The translations under genes and the position numbers were made by a program. DNA of 64,000 nucleotides. Source: Micromonospora matsumotoense (GTDB lineage Bacteria; Actinomycetota; Actinomycetes; Mycobacteriales; Micromonosporaceae). The notes beneath the pieces were generated by a model that was not told where the DNA came from, did not search any database, and saw nothing but the letters and a program-made list of their open reading frames with translations. The first letter of the stretch is position 1, and every line of letters begins with the position of its first letter. Below, piece by piece: positions 26,574 to 35,081 of this stretch. The DNA lies in assembly GCF_900091525.1 (NCBI RefSeq), contig NZ_FMCU01000003.1:496001-560000 (forward strand), given 5' to 3'.

Positions 26574-28280
26574 GTGAGAGTGACTCGGATCGGTGTGGTC
26601 GGGCTGGTGGTGGCACTGCTGGGAGGGCTCTCCTGGAGTGGGGCGGCCGGGGCGGCCGGGGCGGCCGGGGCGGCCACCGCGGCCGGGGCCAGCTTCACCG
26701 GCGGGGCCGGGCTCACTGGCACCGGAGCTGGTGGTGTCTGCGAGGTCGATCCGGCGGTGCCGAAGCGGCAGTTCCGGGCAATGTGGATCTCGTCGGTGGT
26801 GAACATCGACTGGCCGAGTGCGGGCTCCCGGACCGCCCCGGACCGGGTCGCCGCCCAGCAGGCGGAATACCGGGGCTGGCTCGACCTGGCGCAGCGGCTG
26901 CACCACAACGCGGTGGTGGTCCAGGTCCGGCCGACCGCCGACGCGTTCTGGCCGTCGCCGCACGAGCCGTGGTCGGAGTACCTGACCGGGGTGCGCGGGC
27001 AGGACCCGGGCTGGGACCCGTTGGCCTTCCTGGTGGCCGAGTCGCACCGGCGGAACCTGGAGTTCCACGCCTGGTTCAACCCGTACCGGATCTCCATGCC
27101 GGCACCCGCCGGCGCGGGCGCGGACCTCGGGCAACTCGCCCCGGGCCACCCGGCCCGGCAGCACCCGGAGTGGACCTTCGCCTACCCGCCGGCCGGGGTC
27201 GCCGGCAGCCGGCTCTACTACGACCCCGGCGTCCCGCAGGTCCGCGAGTTCGTCCAGACCGCGATGCTGGACGCCGTCGGGCGGTACGACATCGACGGCG
27301 TGCACTTCGACGACTACTTCTACCCGTACCCGAGCGGCACCTACCCGGTGCCGGACGATGCGACGTTCGCCGCGTACCACCGGGGATTCACCGACCGGGC
27401 CGCCTGGCGGCGGGACAACATCGACCTGCTGATCCAGGAGATGGGGACCAGGATCAAGGCGGCCAAGCCGTGGGTGAAGTTCGGGGTGAGCCCGTTCGGC
27501 ATCTGGCGCAACGCCAGCGCCGACCCGAACGGCTCGGACACCACCGGCAGCCAGTCCTACGACATCATCTCCGCCGACACCCGTAAGTGGGTCAAGCAGG
27601 AGTGGATCGACTACATCGTGCCGCAGCTCTACTGGTACATCGGCCAGTATCCGGCCGCCGACTACGCCCGGCTAGTGCCCTGGTGGGCGCAGACGGTACG
27701 CGGCACCCGGGTGCAGCTCTACATCGGCCAGGCGGACTACAAGAGCGGCGACCCGGCCTACGGCACGTACTGGATGAACCCGCAGGAACTGTCGGACCAC
27801 CTGACGCTCAACCGGTCGTACCCGGAGGTGCTCGGCAACGTGCACTTCTCCGCCGTGCAGGTGCGGGCCGACCGGCTCGGCGCGACGAGCAGCTACGCCG
27901 CCGCGCACTACTCCCGCCCGGCGCTGGTGCCGACCATGGCGCACCTGCCGGCGAAGCCGCTGCTGCGCCCGGCACTCACCCGGGCCGAGCGGACCACCGA
28001 GGGGGTACGACTGCGCTGGCGGCAGCCGGCCGACGGGAAGGGCCCGCTCGGCACCGCCACGTCGTATGCGGTCTACCGGTTCGACGGGCCCGGCCGGGTC
28101 GACGGGTGCGACCGGGCCGACGCGGCACACCTGGTCGGCACGGTCCGGGCCGCCCCCGGGCAGCCGCAGTCCTGGGTGGACGGCACCGCTGAGCCGGGCC
28201 GGGCGTACACCTATCAGGTGACCGCGCTGGACCGGCTGTGGAACGAGAGCGCCGCCTCGTCGGCCCGGGTGGTGCGCTGA
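26574..28280 (+). CDS. Secreted GHL10-type (DUF187) glycoside hydrolase-like protein
   Basis: 568 residues. Signal peptide 1-26, then an Ala/Gly linker coded by four 9-bp GGGGCGGCC repeats (from about 26640). The main domain (about 62-450) is the DUF187/GHL10 TIM barrel: FRAMWISSVVNIDWP, VVQVRPTADAFWPS, EFHAWFNPYRI, YDIDGVHFDDYFYPY, FGVSPFGIWRN, DYIVPQLYWYIG. The acidic pair in VHFDDYF is the probable catalytic site. The C-terminus (about 470-568) is an Fn3-like domain. Relatives (YngK type) are thought to act on envelope polysaccharides. Confidence 0.9.
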   Translation: MRVTRIGVVGLVVALLGGLSWSGAAGAAGAAGAATAAGASFTGGAGLTGTGAGGVCEVDPAVPKRQFRAMWISSVVNIDWPSAGSRTAPDRVAAQQAEYRGWLDLAQRLHHNAVVVQVRPTADAFWPSPHEPWSEYLTGVRGQDPGWDPLAFLVAESHRRNLEFHAWFNPYRISMPAPAGAGADLGQLAPGHPARQHPEWTFAYPPAGVAGSRLYYDPGVPQVREFVQTAMLDAVGRYDIDGVHFDDYFYPYPSGTYPVPDDATFAAYHRGFTDRAAWRRDNIDLLIQEMGTRIKAAKPWVKFGVSPFGIWRNASADPNGSDTTGSQSYDIISADTRKWVKQEWIDYIVPQLYWYIGQYPAADYARLVPWWAQTVRGTRVQLYIGQADYKSGDPAYGTYWMNPQELSDHLTLNRSYPEVLGNVHFSAVQVRADRLGATSSYAAAHYSRPALVPTMAHLPAKPLLRPALTRAERTTEGVRLRWRQPADGKGPLGTATSYAVYRFDGPGRVDGCDRADAAHLVGTVRAAPGQPQSWVDGTAEPGRAYTYQVTALDRLWNESAASSARVVR

Positions 28281-28292
28281 TCGACCTCGGAC

Positions 28293-28318
28293 GCCCCGGG
28301 TGCCACGGCACCCTGGGC
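28293..28318 (+). terminator. Hairpin after GHL10 gene
   Basis: GCCCCGGGTGCC (28293-28304) pairs with GGCACCCTGGGC (28307-28318) with one mismatch and a 2-base loop, 12 bases after the stop codon. Confidence 0.6.
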
Positions 28319-28330
28319 ATTCGTCTGTTT

Positions 28331-28353
28331 CGACGTATGCCATCAATACGTCG
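28331..28353. promoter_or_regulatory. Short palindrome upstream of phospholipase gene
   Basis: CGACGTAT and ATACGTCG are perfect 8-bp inverted arms around GCCATCA, about 100 bases before the start codon at 28452. Could be an operator or a small hairpin; the regulator is unknown. Confidence 0.4.
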
Positions 28354-28451
28354 CCTCCACCACATCCCACCGACGGGATATTGATCGAGACTGATCCCAT
28401 TCCGGTAACCAGCCACTGACGCACCGTACCGCCCACCCCGCGGAGGAAACC

Positions 28452-28994
28452 GTGTCCCGTCGTCTCGCCACCGCCCTCGCCGCCGGCACGTTCGCACTGC
28501 TCAGCGTGCTCGGCGTCGGCTCACCCGCGTCCGCCGCGGTGAGCACCGCACAGAAGCTCAGCGTGCTGAGCAGTTGGACCCAGACCAGCGCCAGCAGCTA
28601 CAACGCGTGGAACTCCGGCCGCCTCAACCAGGCCGCCTGGGCGGACTACGGCTTCGACTGGTCCACCGACTACTGCTCGTCCAGCCCGGACAACCCGCTC
28701 GGGTTCACCTTCAACCTGTCCTGCTACCGGCACGACTTCGGCTACCGCAACCACAAGGCGATGGGGATCTTCTCCGCCAACAAGACCCGCCTCGACAGCG
28801 CCTTCTACGAGGACCTGAAGCGGGTCTGCGCCACCTACAACTCCGTCGTCCGCCCGGCCTGCACCAGCCTGGCCTGGACGTACTACCAGGCAGTCAGCAT
28901 CTTCGGCTCGGTCGCCGCCGTCTCGCAGGCCGACCTCGACCGGGCCGCCCGGATGAAGGCCGACGCCGAGCGGGCCGCCGCCGTACGCGGCTGA
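28452..28994 (+). CDS. Secreted prokaryotic phospholipase A2
   Basis: 180 residues, GTG start, GGAGG upstream. Signal peptide 1-28 ending in ASA. The mature part matches the prokaryotic PLA2 family: SSSPDNPLGFTF (calcium loop region) followed by the catalytic helix CYRHDFGYRNH (His94/Asp95), and cysteines 75, 91, 124 and 135 for two disulfides. Hydrolyses the sn-2 ester of phospholipids outside the cell. The family also occurs in streptomycetes. The last 40 residues, ending in DAERAAAVRG, are a helical tail. Confidence 0.94.
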   Translation: MSRRLATALAAGTFALLSVLGVGSPASAAVSTAQKLSVLSSWTQTSASSYNAWNSGRLNQAAWADYGFDWSTDYCSSSPDNPLGFTFNLSCYRHDFGYRNHKAMGIFSANKTRLDSAFYEDLKRVCATYNSVVRPACTSLAWTYYQAVSIFGSVAAVSQADLDRAARMKADAERAAAVRG

Positions 28995-29023
28995 CCCACC
29001 GGCGCCCCGACCCACCCGCATCC

Positions 29024-29060
29024 GGGCGTCCGGCGGCGCGGACCGCGTCGCCGGACGCCC
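29024..29060. terminator. Bidirectional hairpin between convergent genes
   Basis: GGGCGTCCGGCG (29024-29035) and CGCCGGACGCCC (29049-29060) form a perfect 12-bp stem with a 13-base loop, in the 143-base gap between the phospholipase and the cyclase-type regulator. Confidence 0.75.
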
Positions 29061-29137
29061 GCGCCCGCCATGCCGCGCGCACCACATCCACCGGCGGCCC
29101 GCGGTGTCGCTTCCGCACCACCGGACGGCGCGGCGGG

Positions 29138-32014
29138 TCAGGCCCACTCCTCCCGACGTTCCGCATCGCGGCGGCCCACCGGCCGAGGGGTGACCGCACT
29201 GGCCGGTCGGGGCGTGGCCGTGCCGTTCGGTCGGGGCGTCACCGCGCCGGTGGCCCGGAACCGGACCGAGTCCGCTGCCAGATCCGGGTGCTCCACCGCG
29301 AACGCCAACGCCGCCGCCTCCTCCAGGCCCAGCTCACCACCCTCGCCGTAGGCGGCGTCGAAGGCCGCGTCGCCGAGGGCGCGCCGCAGCTCCGCCTGCC
29401 GCTCGTGCCAGTACGAGGCGAAGATGCCCGGAGTGCCCCGTAACCTGGCCCGGGTGGCCTGGGCCGCGCCGAAGAGCCGGGCCGCCGTCACCGGCTCCCC
29501 ACCCAGCGCGCACCGCACCGCCACCGCGTTCACCGTGTCGCAGGCCCGCCCGTGGTAGCCGTGGCCCATCCGGGCCCGCAGCGCCACCAGCAGATGGTCG
29601 TGCGCGGCCACCAGGTCACGCCGGGCCAGCGCCACCATGCCCAGCAGCATGTCCACCGACCGGCAACCCCGCTCCACCGGGCGGGCCGCCTCCACCGGCC
29701 GGGCCGCCCCGAGCAGCTCCGCCGCCTCCGCCAACGCGCCCCGCCGCCACAGCAGCTCGGCCAGGTTGTAGACGGCCAGCAGCGCGTCCCCGCTGACCTC
29801 CAGCTCGCCCGCCCAGTCGATGACCTCCCGGCAGACCCGCTCCGCCTCGGCGAACTGCCCCATGTCGACCAGCGGTGCGGCCCGCCCGGCGAGCACCCGG
29901 GCCAGCAGCCCCGCGTCGCCGGCCTGCCGGGCCGCCGCCTCAGCCCGCTGCGAGAACCGCAGCTCCTCGGCGAACTCGCCGTCCGCCCCCGCGTGCAGCG
30001 AATGCAGGTGGTACGCCGCCGCCAACTCCGCCTCGGGGATCGACTCGCCGGTCTCGGCGATCCGCCCGTACAGCCGGAACAGCCACAGCCGGGCCTCCCG
30101 GGACAGCCCCCGCTCCCGCCACCACTGGTCCAGCCCACCGGCCAGCCGCAGCCCGGCCCGGGCGCTGCCCCCGGTGGCCGACCAGCGCAGCGCCGCCCGC
30201 AACTCACGGGCGAGCGGGTCCACCGCGTAGAGCGACAGGGTGACCGGGCGGCCGTCCTCCCCCAGGTGCGCCCGGTGCAGCGCGTGCTGGGCCCAGGCCA
30301 CGTGCCGGTCCCGGGCGGCCTGCTCCTCGCCGGTCTCGACCAGCCGCCGCGCCGCGTACGCCCGGATCGGGTCGAGCATCCGGTAGGTGCTGCCGGAGGC
30401 GTGCGGCTCGGCCAGCACCATCGACTTGTCCACCAGCACCGACAGCGGGTCGAGCGGGTCCTCGGCGAGCAGCCACTCCACCGTGGCCAGATCCACCGGC
30501 CCGGCGAACACCGCCAACCAGCGCAGCAACCGGGCCGCGCGGGGCCCCAACGTCCGGTACGACCAGGTGACCGTGGCCTGCATGGTGAGGTGCCGCTCGG
30601 TGGCGGACCGCTGCACCGCCCGGTGTGCTGGGCTCGGCGGCGCCTGCCCGAAGGCGGCGGCGACCAGGTCGACGGTGTCCTGCTGGTTGCCCGCCCAGCC
30701 CCGCCCGGCGGGTGGTTCCGTGACGTCCCTCCCGGCGTCGAGGGTGCCCAGCATGTCGTCCAACCGGGCGGCCAACTGGCCGGCGGAGAGCACCCGCAAC
30801 CGGGCTGCGGCCAACTCGATCGCCAACGGCAGCCCGTCCAGCCGCTGCACCACCCGGCGCAGGTCGGCGGCCTCCGTCCACTCCGGCGGGCGACCACCCC
30901 GGGCCGCCGCCGTACGGTCCAGCAGCAGCGCCACCGCATCGCTCTCGGTCCGCCCCGGCTGCGGGTCGACCGCCAGCGGCGGAATCCGCCACACCACCTC
31001 GCCGGGGAGACCGAACGCCTCCCGACTGGTGGCCAGCACCCGCACCCCGCTGCCACCGGCGAGTAGTCGGGAGATCACCTCGGCGCAGGCCGCCGGCTGG
31101 GCGTCACAGGTGTCGAGCACCACCAGCATCCGCCGGACGGCCGCGTACTCCACCAGGGTGTCCAGGATCGGGCGGCCCGGTTCCGGGCGCGGCCCGAGCA
31201 CGGCGGCGATCGCGAACGCCACCAGCCCCGGGTCGGTGACCGTGGCGATGTCGACGAACCACACCCCGTCCGGGTACGCCTCCACCTGGCCGGATGCCAC
31301 CTCGACGGCGAGTCGGGTCTTACCGGCGCCGCCCGCGCCGACCACCGTGACCAGCCGGTGCCGGCGGATCAGCAGATCCAGCTCGACCCGCTCGGTCTCC
31401 CGGCCGACGAACGAGGTGACCTGGGTGGGCAGGTTGTGCGCCAACGCCTCGGCGGTACGCGGACGGGGGAACTGCCGCCCCAGCCCCGGCGCGACGAGTT
31501 GGAACAGCCGTTCCCGGTCGTCGAAGCCCCGGAGCCGGTGCAGGCCCAGGTCGATCAGGCTGGCCCCGTCGGGCAACGGCTCGGCCAGCCGTGCGGTCGA
31601 CGCCGAACAGAGCACCTGTCCACCGTGCGCGGCGGCAGCCACCCGGGCGGCCCGGTGCACCTCGGGGCTGGCGTACTCACCGTCGCTGGGTTCCGCGTAG
31701 CCGGTGTGCAGCCCCATCCGTACCTTCGGGGCGGCCTCCGGGTTCGGCCAGTCGTGGGTGGACAGCGCCCGCTGCGCGGTCAGGCAGGCGGTCAGCGCCG
31801 CCGACGCGTCCGGGAAGGCCAGGAAGAACGAGTCCCCCTCGGTCAGCAACTCCGCGCCGTCGGTCTCGGCCAGGGTGTCGCGCAGCAGCCGACGATGCTC
31901 CCAGAGCACCGGGCGATAGTCCGACCCGAGCAGTTGGGCCAGCCGGGTCGACCCTTCGATGTCCGTGAACACGAAGGTCACCCAACCGCTCGGGAGGTGG
32001 ATCCGTGGCGACAT
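29138..32014 (-). CDS. Class III cyclase-like domain + NB-ARC ATPase + TPR regulator
   Basis: 958 residues. ATG 32014 has GGAGG seven bases upstream; ATG 32047 does not. Domain order: cyclase-homology domain (about 5-170; first metal Asp in FTDIEGST, second in EGDSFFLAFPD), NB-ARC/AAA ATPase (Walker A GAGGAGKTRLA, Walker B MLVVLDTCD), winged helix, then a long TPR-like tail to about 915. The base-specifying Lys before the GD motif is Leu, and the Asn of the VNxAAR motif is His (VHRAAR), so cyclase activity is doubtful and it may work as a nucleotide-sensing module. Such proteins act as signalling or transcription switches; no DNA-binding domain is recognisable. Confidence 0.87.
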   Translation of the reverse strand: MSPRIHLPSGWVTFVFTDIEGSTRLAQLLGSDYRPVLWEHRRLLRDTLAETDGAELLTEGDSFFLAFPDASAALTACLTAQRALSTHDWPNPEAAPKVRMGLHTGYAEPSDGEYASPEVHRAARVAAAAHGGQVLCSASTARLAEPLPDGASLIDLGLHRLRGFDDRERLFQLVAPGLGRQFPRPRTAEALAHNLPTQVTSFVGRETERVELDLLIRRHRLVTVVGAGGAGKTRLAVEVASGQVEAYPDGVWFVDIATVTDPGLVAFAIAAVLGPRPEPGRPILDTLVEYAAVRRMLVVLDTCDAQPAACAEVISRLLAGGSGVRVLATSREAFGLPGEVVWRIPPLAVDPQPGRTESDAVALLLDRTAAARGGRPPEWTEAADLRRVVQRLDGLPLAIELAAARLRVLSAGQLAARLDDMLGTLDAGRDVTEPPAGRGWAGNQQDTVDLVAAAFGQAPPSPAHRAVQRSATERHLTMQATVTWSYRTLGPRAARLLRWLAVFAGPVDLATVEWLLAEDPLDPLSVLVDKSMVLAEPHASGSTYRMLDPIRAYAARRLVETGEEQAARDRHVAWAQHALHRAHLGEDGRPVTLSLYAVDPLARELRAALRWSATGGSARAGLRLAGGLDQWWRERGLSREARLWLFRLYGRIAETGESIPEAELAAAYHLHSLHAGADGEFAEELRFSQRAEAAARQAGDAGLLARVLAGRAAPLVDMGQFAEAERVCREVIDWAGELEVSGDALLAVYNLAELLWRRGALAEAAELLGAARPVEAARPVERGCRSVDMLLGMVALARRDLVAAHDHLLVALRARMGHGYHGRACDTVNAVAVRCALGGEPVTAARLFGAAQATRARLRGTPGIFASYWHERQAELRRALGDAAFDAAYGEGGELGLEEAAALAFAVEHPDLAADSVRFRATGAVTPRPNGTATPRPASAVTPRPVGRRDAERREEWA

Positions 32015-32166
32015 GCGTGGCACCTCCGCCCCTGACGTCGGGTTCATGCTGCCCTATGGTCAACCGGTCACGCATCGTGAGAACGGTTGGGCGATATCGG
32101 ACCCAAGGGGCCAATGATCTCGGCGCATCATCGCGCCGCACCGTTACATCGGGCCGCGTCCGGCCC

Positions 32167-32230
32167 GGTCGACAGCCGGCCGGGTCAGCAGCCCGCCTGG
32201 TCGACAGCCCGCCCGGTCAGCAGCCGCAGC
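32167..32230. repeat. Two imperfect 32-bp direct repeats
   Basis: GGTCGACAGCC...GGTCAGCAGCC occurs at 32167 and again at 32199. The second copy runs into the 3' end of the FmdB gene, where it also codes the Gly/Cys tail. Confidence 0.5.
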
Positions 32231-32444
32231 CACCACCGCAACAACCGCCCCCGGAGGCGGGACCCGCCGGGGCGCCACCGGTCGCGGAGCCGCCACCACG
32301 GCCGGTGACCGCCACGGTGGAGAGGAGCTTGACCGTGTCGGCGTGGCCCTGAGGGCAACCGGCCGGCGCACCGGCCTCGACCATCGGTCGACTGACCTCG
32401 AAGGTGTCGCCGCAGGCGCGGCAGCGGAACTCGTACCGGGGCAT
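32217..32444 (-). CDS. FmdB-type zinc-ribbon protein
   Basis: 75 residues. MPRYEFRCRACGDTFEVSRP is the standard FmdB start, with Cys8 and Cys11. The second half-site is CPQGH (Cys30, His34), in place of CxxC, a variant seen in actinobacteria. A Thr/Gly-rich stretch leads to a Cys/Gly tail, GGGCCGGGCGC. Function unknown; sometimes called a regulatory protein. Divergent from the transglycosylase gene with only 38 bases between the starts. Confidence 0.88.
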   Translation of the reverse strand: MPRYEFRCRACGDTFEVSRPMVEAGAPAGCPQGHADTVKLLSTVAVTGRGGGSATGGAPAGPASGGGCCGGGCGC

Positions 32445-32482
32445 GCCCCCACCCTACGACCGGACCTGACTCCCTGGCCGAC

Positions 32483-33805
32483 ATGGGTGATACTCAAACA
32501 GTGGTGAGCGGCGAAGATTCGACGGTACGAGCCCTGCGCGCAGCGACCCCACCCGAGGATGTGCCCCCCGCTCCGCGTCGCGGCTGGATCCCCCGGCCCC
32601 GCCGACCCCGCCGTGACCCCGCCAGCCCGCCGGCCGACCCGGCCGACCCGGCCACCGTCGCCTCGACGGTGGACTCCGCCGCAGGTCGTCCCCCGGCCTC
32701 CGAGGTCCGACCGGACCCGGCGACGCCCGGGGCGGAGCCGACCACGACGACCGGCCCCGACGACGATGCCGGGCCTGCGCCGAAGACGGATGCGGGAGAG
32801 AAGGCCGGGCCGACTGCGAAGGCCGACGCGGACGGCGGTGCGGAGCCCACCACGAAGGCCGACACGGTGGCGGGTCGGCGGCGGAGGATTCCGTTCGCGC
32901 ACGCCGTCCGGCTGCCGCCACCCCGGCAGGCGGTGGGAGCCGCGACCCGGGCCACCCGGGCCTGGTCCCGTCGTCCGAGCGGCCGGCTGACCCTGCCCGC
33001 CCTGTTCCTGTTCGCACTGGTCGCGGCGACCGCCGCCGTCGGCGCGGTGGTGGTGCCGAACGCGGTCCGGGCACCCCGACCGGTAGCGGTGGACGACACC
33101 GCCACCACCGGCCCCGGGTTCCCGCCGGTCACCGCGACCACCGGGGTTCCGCTGCTCCCGGGCGGGAGCGTCCCCGGACTGCCGCCGGGCGGGGTCGCAC
33201 CGACCGGGCCGATCGCCCCCACCGCCGCCGGTCGCCCCGCCGACGCGCTGGGCGACTGGGCCCGGGTCACCGGCACCAAGGTGGGCATCTCCCCGATCGC
33301 CATGCAGGCGTACGGCTACGCCGAACTGGTGCTCGCCCAGACGAACCGGAGCTGCCAGCTGAGCTGGACGACGCTCGCCGCCATCGGCTACGTCGAGTCC
33401 CGGCACGGGCAGGCCAACGGCGCGACGCTCGGGCCCGACGGCCGGGCCGTACCGGAGATCATCGGCGATCCGCTCGACGGCAAGGGCGGACGGTCCCTGA
33501 TCCGGGACACCGACGGCGGGCTGTTCGACCGGGACACCGTCTACGACCGGGCGATCGGGCCGATGCAGTTCATCCCCACCACCTGGGAGCAGGTCGGCGC
33601 GGACGCCGACAACGACGGCCGCAAGGACCCGCACGACCTGGACGACACCGCGCTCGCCGCCGGCAACTACCTGTGCCAGGGCGGCCGGAACATGACCGTC
33701 CCCGGCGACTGGTGGGGGGCCATCCTCTCCTACAACGATGTACGCCGGTACGCGCAGGACGTCTTCGACAAGGCCCACGAATACGGACGCGCAAGCCGTA
33801 CGTGA
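32483..33805 (+). CDS. Membrane-anchored lytic transglycosylase (SLT type)
   Basis: 440 residues. About 165 residues of Pro/Ala/Asp-rich cytoplasmic part, a membrane span at about 170-192, a Pro-rich linker, then an SLT domain: catalytic Glu305 in GYVESRHG, then IGPMQFIPTTWEQVGADADNDGRKDPHDLDDTALAAGNYLC and LSYNDVRRYAQDV. It cleaves peptidoglycan glycan strands to anhydro ends. The start is uncertain: TGATACT (32489-32495) looks like a -10 box just inside the ORF, and GTG 32501 or 32504 could be a leaderless start. Confidence 0.88.
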   Translation: MGDTQTVVSGEDSTVRALRAATPPEDVPPAPRRGWIPRPRRPRRDPASPPADPADPATVASTVDSAAGRPPASEVRPDPATPGAEPTTTTGPDDDAGPAPKTDAGEKAGPTAKADADGGAEPTTKADTVAGRRRRIPFAHAVRLPPPRQAVGAATRATRAWSRRPSGRLTLPALFLFALVAATAAVGAVVVPNAVRAPRPVAVDDTATTGPGFPPVTATTGVPLLPGGSVPGLPPGGVAPTGPIAPTAAGRPADALGDWARVTGTKVGISPIAMQAYGYAELVLAQTNRSCQLSWTTLAAIGYVESRHGQANGATLGPDGRAVPEIIGDPLDGKGGRSLIRDTDGGLFDRDTVYDRAIGPMQFIPTTWEQVGADADNDGRKDPHDLDDTALAAGNYLCQGGRNMTVPGDWWGAILSYNDVRRYAQDVFDKAHEYGRASRT

Positions 33806-33874
33806 GGTGATCGTTCGCATACATTGCCGGACCGGACACTTCCCCCGAGAAGCCGTTGACGGCAAGCTAGACGC

Positions 33875-34894
33875 GTGATGGTGCGCGAGTGGGATCCCCG
33901 AACCGCGTCGTCCGCCGAGATCGGCTCCGTGCTGGACACGCTGAACGCGGTCCTCGCCGCCGATCTCCCGCAGGACCCGCCGTGGCGGGAGGATTCCCTG
34001 CGGGAGTACCTCTCCGAGGTGATGCCCGGCGAACGACGCATCTCCTGGGTGGCGGAGGCCGATCCACCGGCCGGGGGCGGTCCCGGGCAGATCCTCGGGC
34101 ACGTGCACGTGCTGCTGCTCGGTGACATCGGCGTGCTGGAGGTGCTGGTGCACCCGGCGGTGCGCCGCAACGGGCTGGGCCGGGAGCTGGTGCTGACCGC
34201 CGCCCGTCGGGTCTACCAGGAGGGCTTCCAGTCGATCGGGGTGGAGGTCGTCGGGGACACCCCGGCGATCGGCTTCTACTCGTCGCTGGGCTTCGCCCTG
34301 GAGTACGTCGAGACCCGCAGCGTGCTCGAACTGGCCACGGTCGACTGGACGGCGCTCACCGAGATGGCTGCCGGCGTCGACCCGGGCTACCACCTGGAGT
34401 TCTACCCGGGCGGGCCGTCCGACGACCTGATCGAGGCGTACGCGCGGGCGAAGGCCGAGGTGCGCGATGTCGACGACGGCGAACTGCGCCCCAGCTCGTA
34501 CGACCCGCAGCGGCTGCGGGACAGCCTCGACACCCTGCACCGCCGGGGCATGAAGCCGTACATCGTGCTCGCCCTCCAGCAGCGGACGGGCACGGTGGCC
34601 GGCCTGACCGAGGTGGTGGTGCCGGTCCAGCACCCCACCCGCGCCGACCAGTACGACACCATCGTGGTGCGCGACCACCAGGGATACGGCATCGACCGGG
34701 CGATCAAGGCGCGGATGCTGCTGGAGCTGCGTTCCGCCGAGCCGGAGCTGGCCGAGGTGCAGACCTGGAACGCCCAGGCCAACGAGGCGATGCTCAAGGT
34801 GAACGCCGAGCTGGGCTACCAGACCGACCGGGACTGGTGCGAATACAGCGTGGACGTCGCCGAGCTGGTACACCGGTTCGACGCCCAGCGCTGA
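33875..34894 (+). CDS. Tandem GNAT-domain acetyltransferase
   Basis: 339 residues with two GNAT folds, as in mycothiol synthase-type proteins. Domain 1 (about 5-165) has the acetyl-CoA loop VHPAVRRNGLGRELV and ends GFYSSLGFALEYVETR. Domain 2 (about 180-335) has VVRDHQGYGIDRAIKARML in place of a good Q/RxxGxG/A loop, then NEAMLKVNAELGYQ. One of the two domains may be structural only. The substrate is unknown. GTG 33875 is followed at once by ATG 33878. No operon partner. Confidence 0.82.
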   Translation: MMVREWDPRTASSAEIGSVLDTLNAVLAADLPQDPPWREDSLREYLSEVMPGERRISWVAEADPPAGGGPGQILGHVHVLLLGDIGVLEVLVHPAVRRNGLGRELVLTAARRVYQEGFQSIGVEVVGDTPAIGFYSSLGFALEYVETRSVLELATVDWTALTEMAAGVDPGYHLEFYPGGPSDDLIEAYARAKAEVRDVDDGELRPSSYDPQRLRDSLDTLHRRGMKPYIVLALQQRTGTVAGLTEVVVPVQHPTRADQYDTIVVRDHQGYGIDRAIKARMLLELRSAEPELAEVQTWNAQANEAMLKVNAELGYQTDRDWCEYSVDVAELVHRFDAQR

Positions 34895-35081
34895 GCAGCG
34901 ACCGGCGGCACGGCACCCCGCAGCAGCGGGCGACAGCCGGCGGGCGGCCGCACCGGGCGGGTGCTGGGCGGCACCGGGCGGCACTGTCGCGAATTCACCA
35001 CATCGCCGCCGCAGGGATGGACGGCGGACAGCGGCGCACCTTAACGTGCGTTGGTTCCCGTCCACCCATCGTGGAGGCCCC

